Shown in pieces: positions 32,842 through 37,722 of a stretch of 37,722 nucleotides of DNA. A program made the translations under genes and the position numbers. The stretch covers positions 1 to 37,722 of the IMG/VR virus record IMGVR_UViG_3300037010_003012. The stretch is one strand, 5' to 3'. The stretch is from a virus. The notes under the pieces were generated by a model. It did not search any database and was not told where the DNA came from. It saw nothing but the letters and a program-made list of their open reading frames with translations. Every line of letters begins with the position of its first letter. The stretch's first letter is position 1.

Positions 32842-33489
32842 TTAATTCCGATTTGGTAAACTGTCTAAAAAATGAATTGTCTTGTCCATCCTAAGTTTTA
32901 AGTCGAGGTCTAATATATTTACAAATGGTTGTAAGTGATTATTTCTTTGACAAAAATCTAAATATTTGTTTTGAAACACCTTTTCATATTTGTTATTCAA
33001 TTCGCTTGACGCTCGATGTGGGTCTTGTTCAATTGCTATTTCAGGGTGTTTTGGAATGATGATGATACCATCGTAGATTTTTTGAGCTTCAGCGCATTTG
33101 TCAAGATAGGTTTCTAGCCACATCCAATGTTGGTGAACAGTTTTATCCATTTGCTGTTCAAACCAGAGCACTGTATAAGCAGCAATATCTATAAACGATC
33201 GCTCTACAAACACAAAGTCGATATCTTCAGCTTTGTCAGCAAGAACAATATCGTGCCTGAGCTTTTGATCGTAGATTAGTTCTTGAAATTGAATAACCCG
33301 TTCAATATCGTCAATCGCATTAGCAAGCGTCCAACCAAGCTTTGCTTGGACGGAACGAGAAACTTTGAAATGATCGAAATAAACAAAATGTCCTTTGATA
33401 AAGGTGGTTAACCTATCTCCGGATAGAGCTTTTATTAGAGTGGATTTTCCAGACCCCTGTGTCCCAGAGACTGCTATAAGTTGTGCCAT
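32842..33489 (-). CDS. P-loop kinase-like AAA protein
   Basis: 215 residues. Walker A GTQGSGKS (9-16) in LIAVSGTQGSGKSTLIKAL; a lid-like or switch region with FVERSFIDIAAYTVLWF; helical C-terminus. The pattern resembles phage nucleoside/nucleotide kinase and NadR-type AAA proteins. Substrate cannot be told. It has its own promoter (33525-33533) and heads the operon 33489 to about 30046. Confidence 0.7.
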   Translation of the reverse strand: MAQLIAVSGTQGSGKSTLIKALSGDRLTTFIKGHFVYFDHFKVSRSVQAKLGWTLANAIDDIERVIQFQELIYDQKLRHDIVLADKAEDIDFVFVERSFIDIAAYTVLWFEQQMDKTVHQHWMWLETYLDKCAEAQKIYDGIIIIPKHPEIAIEQDPHRASSELNNKYEKVFQNKYLDFCQRNNHLQPFVNILDLDLKLRMDKTIHFLDSLPNRN

Positions 33490-33524
33490 ACGTCATCCTT
33501 AAGTCCATTGCACTGTCAGGAGCT

Positions 33525-33533
33525 AATATAACA
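33525..33533 (-). promoter_or_regulatory. Putative extended -10 promoter
   Basis: The minus strand reads TGTTATATT, one mismatch to TGnTATAAT, about 36 bases before the ATG at 33489. Confidence 0.4.
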
Positions 33534-33556
33534 CAACCTTTATCATTTTAACATTA

Positions 33557-34369
33557 TTACATTGCCAATAGGCCAAGCCATTTAATGCCTTCATCTTGAA
33601 CTGGAATGGCTGGCATGAAGGTCGTTCCATCGAAAATCTTAAGGGTGAACGCTGCAGAATCATACCACAACAGTCCTAACTGAGGATTAGATGGAGTTGT
33701 TCCACTAACTATTGCAACTGAACGATGCGATACATCCCAACTTAAGCCAGTCCAAATTTTTAAAGCCATGTCAGTTGTATCAAACCAAAGCTGCCCAAGC
33801 GCTGATCCAACTGGAGCCGTGGAGCCGCTAGTGACTGTGACCGTGGAGCTTGTTATTGATATCCAGATGCCACTATTATACAGCTTAAGAGTCGTATTTG
33901 CTAAATCATACCAAAATTGCCCTTGGAATGGACCATTTGGAGAAATTGGAGCTGTGGCTGAAATATAGGTTGAATTAATGCCAACTGCCATCCAAATTGA
34001 ACCAGTGTAAACTTTCAACTTTGAGTTTGGAATATCATACCAAAGTTGTCCAACTTCTGGACTAGTTGGTTGAGTGGTATTAATAGCCATCTGTGATATA
34101 GAAACCCATTGAGCTGGACTTTCTTGAATACAGGTGTACAACTGGCTATCAGAAGGTTTATACCAAATTTGACCTTCAATTGGCTTAACTGGTTGTGAAT
34201 CACTTGCAAAGTTTTCCAACAACCTTAAAAAGTTAGTGTGCTCAGCTTCGCCATAATCAGGGACGCCACGACCAACAAATGTTAAATCAGTTGAGGTATC
34301 AACCATCAATGGTTGAACGACAATATCAGGCTTGCTGTTATCGGCGTGAACAAGGTTATATGCTGCCAT
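33557..34369 (-). CDS. Virion structural protein with five beta-repeat modules
   Basis: 270 residues. Five copies of a roughly 40-residue module: GQIWYKPSDSQLY, GQLWYDIPNSKLKVYTGSIW, GQFWYDLANTTLKLYNSG, GQLWFDTTDMALKIWTG and GLLWYDSAAFTLKIFDGT. These are short beta hairpins with conserved GQ-x-W-Y/F-D and K-x-Y/F/W-x-G, like tail-fibre or adhesin repeats. A late-like box (34411-34418) lies 42 bases upstream and a ribosome site TTGGAG precedes ATG. It shares the module with the + strand gene at 1367-1828. Confidence 0.72.
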   Translation of the reverse strand: MAAYNLVHADNSKPDIVVQPLMVDTSTDLTFVGRGVPDYGEAEHTNFLRLLENFASDSQPVKPIEGQIWYKPSDSQLYTCIQESPAQWVSISQMAINTTQPTSPEVGQLWYDIPNSKLKVYTGSIWMAVGINSTYISATAPISPNGPFQGQFWYDLANTTLKLYNSGIWISITSSTVTVTSGSTAPVGSALGQLWFDTTDMALKIWTGLSWDVSHRSVAIVSGTTPSNPQLGLLWYDSAAFTLKIFDGTTFMPAIPVQDEGIKWLGLLAM

Positions 34370-34410
34370 TTAATAAATCTCCAACAGAGAGAATAAGTTA
34401 TTCGTTAACG

Positions 34411-34418
34411 TATTTATC
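34411..34418 (-). promoter_or_regulatory. Putative T4-type late promoter (GATAAATA)
   Basis: One mismatch to TATAAATA, 42 bases before the repeat-protein gene and just past the stop of the 144-residue gene. Confidence 0.5.
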
Positions 34419-34424
34419 ACTTGT

Positions 34425-34859
34425 TCAATCTTGAGCTTGAGACACGTATTGAATCCAAGCAGATAGCCCCATCTGTGGGTTTACCCACTTTGCAAGTTGT
34501 TCATCAGCTTCAGCAAGAGCCAATTGAGTAGCACACCAGTAAGCAAGCTTAACTTGGTCTTCAGCCACTAAAGCTCTGATATCATCATAAACCTTCTTAG
34601 AAGGCTGCTGTTCATACATATACCTTGGCTTAATTGCACTTGTAAATTTAGGAATTTCAATCGCTTGTCCTTGCTGCCCATTATACGGGGCGTATTTAAA
34701 CAATTCTACTAATTGACCTAAAATAACTACTTGCGCGGTATTAGTAATTTTTCCAGCTTTTATAACTTCATTTAACATCATAGTGATGTGAATCGGGGTT
34801 GTTGATTCAGCTAATACTTCGGTCGCAGGAAGACCTTCTTTAATCTCATGTAATCTCAT
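34425..34859 (-). CDS. Uncharacterised late protein
   Basis: 144 residues. The N-terminus MRLHEIKE|G fits the T4 prohead-protease pattern (I-x-E before Gly), which is only suggestive. The rest is helical (PIHITMMLNEVIKAGKI, VILGQLVELFKYAPYNG, QVKLAYWCATQLALAEAD). It has its own exact late box (34888-34895) and AAGGAAAAAGC ribosome region. Unknown function; a virion or packaging-related role is likely from context. Confidence 0.6.
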   Translation of the reverse strand: MRLHEIKEGLPATEVLAESTTPIHITMMLNEVIKAGKITNTAQVVILGQLVELFKYAPYNGQQGQAIEIPKFTSAIKPRYMYEQQPSKKVYDDIRALVAEDQVKLAYWCATQLALAEADEQLAKWVNPQMGLSAWIQYVSQAQD

Positions 34860-34887
34860 GCTTTTTCCTTACAAAAAGTTACTTTAC

Positions 34888-34895
34888 TATTTATA
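34888..34895 (-). promoter_or_regulatory. T4-type late promoter (TATAAATA, exact)
   Basis: Exact match, 29 bases before the ATG at 34859, right after the hairpin at 34898-34918. Confidence 0.6.
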
Positions 34896-34897
34896 TT

Positions 34898-34918
34898 ATA
34901 GCCTGATTTGAAGGCTAT
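34898..34918 (-). other. Hairpin in the intergenic region after the terminase gene
   Basis: Stem ATAGCC/GGCTAT with a 9-base loop. It has no T-run, so terminator function is uncertain; it abuts the late box. The remaining bases up to 34991 hold no other feature that I can support. Confidence 0.4.
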
Positions 34919-34991
34919 GAAAACTGACAGACTAAGGGTCTTGTCTCGCTTGCAAATTTTTTCTCTCAGCTTTTTCAAAAACGTAGCGTTC

Positions 34992-36533
34992 TCAAAAGAC
35001 GAATGGAAGTGGTTCATCACTCGAGTCAACTGTTATTTCTCCATTGACATAATCGCTTTCATTATATTCATAGAGAATAGTTCTAGCTGAATCATCAAAC
35101 TGACTTATGTGTTTTAACAAACGAGCTATCAATAACAATGCGGATACCGCGTCATCAGTTGCTCCTGCTTTAGCTGCGTATGAACCACCGGAGCTGATAA
35201 AATTTTTCAATTCAAATATTGCAATATCAGATTTGATTTCTAAGCCATTCTTAATCTTTTCTATTAAAGTTTTCAATTGCAAACATGCAAGAACTTTAGT
35301 TCGACTATTGGTATTCATGCCAAGCCTGTTATTGACATCATTTACTAGCTCAGCATATTCCGGCTGCTTTTCATCAGTCTCATAAAGAGCACCAATTGCT
35401 TCACCAATTGCATTTCGCTCAAATGTCCAAAATACCTCAGGTCGACGATTATTGAATGGAGCGCTCAACCATTTTAATATCCATTTAATCTTTATATACA
35501 GCTCTGGTATATTGATTAAATTTGAACGATACTCTGCAACTTGTCGCAAAGTAGGGAAGTCATAAACTTGGATGACACTAAAATCTTTACCAGTTCCAGT
35601 TGCAATATCAACGCCAACCAGATATGCAAGTCCTGGCGCCCTATCTTCCCAAAACCTAAATCCATTATCTACCCTAATTGGAACCTTCTCTTTAAGCTCA
35701 ATAAGTCGTTGTGAGTTAATCAGCAATGCATCAGATGATAAGAATTCGCACATCAATTCCACACGGCATCTGAGCTCACCAATTTTCCCTAGCATATCCT
35801 CATAGTAGCCAGACCCAGGACCACGTTCTGGATGTCTTTCATACGTGACAAAATAATTCGCAAAATTATTTTGTCCTGAAACACTTTCGCGCCATAACCT
35901 TGCAAATAAATCAGTATCCCCATTAGGTGTAGTTGTCAAAATTAATTTACCACCAGTTGATAAAGATGGAGCAAGTGATGCCCACAATTCTTCTTGAATT
36001 CTTTTAGAAACGAACGCAATCTCATCAATAAAGATTAATGATGGACTTCCACCACGACCGGTTTTTTCAGTTGTCGCTTCAGTGCTTATTTTAGAACCAT
36101 TATCCATTTCCATACTGGTTCTGTTGTAAAATTTACAACCAGCTTTTAACCAATGAGGAAGCTCCTCATATGAAAATTTTATACGTGACATGATTTCAGT
36201 CGCATGCTTCATATTTTTAGAAGCGATTCGACAATCTTTATCTTTATGAAATGTTGCGAGCCATAAGATATAACCAGTCGATATAGTTTGTGTTTTTCCT
36301 AACTGCCTTGCAGCCAGTATCATCGCGTCTTTATTATTGTGAACCAAATGAAGAATTTCTTCTTGATAATCATATAACTCGAAAGGAACGGTTCCTTTCG
36401 TTGGATGCTGAATTTTTACATATTTCTTTATAAAATAAATGTAATCTTCAGTACATTTTTCAAGTTCTTCAATATGCCATGGCTCAAATTCTTCTTGTAT
36501 ATTTGCCCTTTTAATTAAGTTATTAGCAGCCAT
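34992..36533 (-). CDS. 17: Terminase large subunit, T4 gp17 type
   Basis: 513 residues (T4 gp17 has 610; the first about 95 residues of T4 are absent here). The segment NLIKRANIQEEF...YQEEIL aligns with the T4 segment NLKRANIKTQW...YQRDML. ATPase: Walker A ARQLGKT (75-81), Walker B LIFIDE (166-171), coupling LILTTTPNG (197-205). Nuclease: LVGVDIATGTGKD (D309). It drives DNA into the prohead and cuts concatemers. It starts with TAATG overlap at the stop of the 42-residue ORF and is under the late box at 36694. Confidence 0.95.
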   Translation of the reverse strand: MAANNLIKRANIQEEFEPWHIEELEKCTEDYIYFIKKYVKIQHPTKGTVPFELYDYQEEILHLVHNNKDAMILAARQLGKTQTISTGYILWLATFHKDKDCRIASKNMKHATEIMSRIKFSYEELPHWLKAGCKFYNRTSMEMDNGSKISTEATTEKTGRGGSPSLIFIDEIAFVSKRIQEELWASLAPSLSTGGKLILTTTPNGDTDLFARLWRESVSGQNNFANYFVTYERHPERGPGSGYYEDMLGKIGELRCRVELMCEFLSSDALLINSQRLIELKEKVPIRVDNGFRFWEDRAPGLAYLVGVDIATGTGKDFSVIQVYDFPTLRQVAEYRSNLINIPELYIKIKWILKWLSAPFNNRRPEVFWTFERNAIGEAIGALYETDEKQPEYAELVNDVNNRLGMNTNSRTKVLACLQLKTLIEKIKNGLEIKSDIAIFELKNFISSGGSYAAKAGATDDAVSALLLIARLLKHISQFDDSARTILYEYNESDYVNGEITVDSSDEPLPFVF

Positions 36534-36661
36534 TATTTTATTCCTTTAATATAATATTTTACTGCAGATAAAAAAACTAAATTTAATTTTGCTTGTTCTA
36601 ATGATGGTGCTCTTAGTTGAGCTTTTTGAATTAAACTTTGATTTATTTTTTCATAATGCAT
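36533..36661 (-). CDS. 42-residue ORF coupled to the large terminase
   Basis: The translation starts MHYEKINQSLIQKAQLRAP and ends KYYIKGIK, all helical. The stop overlaps the terminase start (TAATG), which supports coding and coupling. In T4 the gene before 17 is the small terminase 16 (164 residues); this ORF is far too short to be that on its own. It may be a small regulator or a leader peptide. The ATG is directly next to the hairpin at 36663-36694. Confidence 0.5.
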   Translation of the reverse strand: MHYEKINQSLIQKAQLRAPSLEQAKLNLVFLSAVKYYIKGIK

Positions 36662-36662
36662 A

Positions 36663-36694
36663 AAACGTATCTTTTTAGTAATTTAGATACGTTT
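36663..36694 (-). terminator. Hairpin terminator overlapping a late promoter
   Basis: Stem AAACGTATC/GATACGTTT (9 bp, plus one T/A pair) with a 12-base loop. On the minus strand the stem is followed by a short T-run and then the ATG of the 42-residue ORF. It would end transcription of the phosphoribosyltransferase gene or hide that ATG in read-through RNA. Confidence 0.6.
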
Positions 36695-36701
36695 ATTTAT
36701 A
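36694..36701 (-). promoter_or_regulatory. T4-type late promoter (TATAAATA, exact)
   Basis: Exact match, 33 bases before the ATG at 36661. A start at about 36688 would fall inside the 5' strand of the hairpin at 36663-36694. Confidence 0.65.
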
Positions 36702-36716
36702 TTTTTAAAATGGCGT

Positions 36717-37541
36717 TTATGAACCAGAGCGTTTAAAAATTGTCAATCCGATGACAGATTTTGGGTCATATTCTTTTACTACTCTGAATAACTCAGCAAA
36801 TGAAGAACCTGAGCCAATTAAATCGTCTACTATTAGGACATGTTGATTTTCGATATCTAAAATTGAATCAGAAACCGCGTGCATGAATTTATGTAAGTAG
36901 TGAGTATCTCGTTTAAATCCAACATTTTTTAGTGTTATAATTGAGCCGCGACCTTCCTGTTCATTACTTTTAACATTGTTAATTATTTGCTTAATCAAGC
37001 TCAATTTTTTAGAAGCGGTTAATTTACTGATGCCATAATAGTCTGGATTAATTAAATGTTCAGCTTCAGCTTCAATCTCTTTGAATTGCTTTTTAGCGAT
37101 TGCGTCTTTAATGAATATGACTTTATCGTCTAATTTATCTTTCAGCTGTTCAATAAAATCGGCTAAGAATTTAGAGGTTGAAGTAGGATAAATGACACAA
37201 TTTATTTCTTGGTTGCTGATAATATCAGAAGCATATTTTGCAGCATCTGCTAAAAATCTTTCATAGGTGCCTTCAGTTAGCTTATAAGGTCCTAATCCTT
37301 TTAGCGAAGAAATTATGTCATGCGATTCAGCATCTGACTTATAATTGAATAAGCTATAAACTGTTTCACCATTGAAATCTTTGCCGGCTTTATTTAGATA
37401 TGAATCCTTAGCTCTAAAGTAAGTTGAAATCAATCCTTTCTCTGAAGAGTATGGTTTAGCTTGCTTATAGTAAATGACCTTATCATTTTTAAGTTCTAAG
37501 GTTTCGCAGATAAATGTTGACAGATAATGTTTGAAGTTCAT
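36717..37541 (-). CDS. Phosphoribosyltransferase-like protein
   Basis: 274 residues. The PRPP-binding motif VLIVDDLIGSGSS (235-247; D239, D240) is typical of type I phosphoribosyltransferases, followed by a strand ending SVIGLTIFKRSG. The first 20 residues (MNFKHYLSTFICETLELKND) are like the N-termini of the tail-family ORFs (FKQY/FKQF) and could be a capsid-targeting peptide. The middle (about 70-210) has no recognised motif. Possible roles: nucleotide salvage or a regulatory use of the fold. It starts 1 base after the stop of the tail-family remnant. Confidence 0.6.
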   Translation of the reverse strand: MNFKHYLSTFICETLELKNDKVIYYKQAKPYSSEKGLISTYFRAKDSYLNKAGKDFNGETVYSLFNYKSDAESHDIISSLKGLGPYKLTEGTYERFLADAAKYASDIISNQEINCVIYPTSTSKFLADFIEQLKDKLDDKVIFIKDAIAKKQFKEIEAEAEHLINPDYYGISKLTASKKLSLIKQIINNVKSNEQEGRGSIITLKNVGFKRDTHYLHKFMHAVSDSILDIENQHVLIVDDLIGSGSSFAELFRVVKEYDPKSVIGLTIFKRSGS

Positions 37542-37542
37542 T

Positions 37543-37709
37543 TTAGCAGTACGCCTTTAATCCATTTTTAAGAAATGCCGTTTGGCACTTTGCTTTATTT
37601 CCATTTTTCAAATTTTCATTTACTATGTTTTCAACTAATTCATTATCACTACGTTTTCATGTATCTTTTCTAGAGTAGTTTCAGACAAATATTGTTTAAA
37701 GCTTAGCAT
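37543..37709 (-). pseudogene. Minimal tail-family remnant, frameshifted
   Basis: Two overlapping frames: MLSFKQYLSETTLEKIHEN from ATG 37709, then RSDNELVENIVNEN and CQTAFLKNGLKAYC to the stop at 37543. The shift is at an A4 run, where one more A would restore the frame. The repaired protein would be about 56 residues, essentially a targeting-like start plus the family tail with almost no body. The ATG lies inside the EYA codons of the partial gene upstream. It may be a naturally short member or a deletion product. Confidence 0.55.
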
Positions 37710-37722
37710 ATTCTTTTAATCC
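37696..37722 (-). CDS. Partial tail-family gene at the window edge
   Basis: Only the last eight residues, GLKEYAKL, and the stop are inside the window. They match the family tail, and the following bases TTTAAACAxxxxTGTCTGAAAC match the same junction at 2680-2695. The rest lies outside. Confidence 0.5.
   Translation of the reverse strand, partial: GLKEYAKL

Noticed and set aside
1-37722. CRISPR array, insertion sequence, phage attachment site or tRNA genes
   Set aside because: No regularly spaced repeats, no transposase, no integrase and no cloverleaf sequence were seen on either strand.

Overview
This window is part of the genome of a large, AT-rich tailed phage of the T4 type. The diagnostic genes are a gp43-type family B DNA polymerase, a gp45-type sliding clamp, a gp41-type DnaB helicase, a gp61-type primase, a T4 RNase H-type 5' exonuclease, a DsbA-like DNA-binding protein and a gp17-type large terminase. 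Repeated TATAAATA-like boxes upstream of morphogenesis genes look like T4-type late promoters, and TGnTATAAT boxes upstream of replication genes look like host-sigma promoters. A secreted soluble-lytic-transglycosylase-type muramidase points to a peptidoglycan-containing, probably Gram-negative host. The host and the exact genus cannot be read from the sequence. Almost every gene is on the minus strand. The exceptions are one structural gene (1367-1828) and a decayed homing endonuclease (19738-20201).

Layout. 1-1.3 kb: a divergent protein with family A polymerase (PolA/T7 RNAP-like) palm motifs. 2-8 kb: a cluster of paralogous proteins that share a C-terminal domain ending in a QT-x-L-x-KNG-x-K-x-(Y/F)A tail, interrupted by a HExxH metallopeptidase/VWA protein; two members are frameshifted. 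8-11.2 kb: a peptide-modification-like cassette (ATP-grasp ligase, 2OG-Fe oxygenase, and a RimK-like ligase fused to a RimB/DUF785-type aspartic protease). 11.2-17 kb: a MGME1/RecB-like nuclease and two very large uncharacterised proteins under a late promoter. 17-20 kb: helicase and primase. 20-22 kb: muramidase with a long structured leader, and a Thg1-type tRNA-His guanylyltransferase. 22-25.9 kb: small accessory genes, one decayed gene and RNase H. 26-30 kb: clamp, polymerase and DsbA. 30-34.9 kb: virion-type proteins, a DEDDh exonuclease and a P-loop kinase. 35-37.7 kb: large terminase preceded by a 42-residue ORF, a phosphoribosyltransferase-like protein, and two more remnants of the tail family.

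How it fits together. The replication proteins form a near-complete T4-type replisome. The clamp would also serve T4-type late transcription, which agrees with the late boxes. Several late boxes sit beside or inside hairpins. The clearest is upstream of the 147-residue gene at 22423-22866: a perfect 13-bp stem hides the ribosome binding site in read-through RNA, and a late-like box inside the stem would start transcripts that lack the blocking strand. The most unusual content is the tail-family expansion with its overlapping start codons and homopolymer frameshifts, the PolA-like protein, the ATP-grasp/oxygenase/protease cassette, and two structured RNA leaders.
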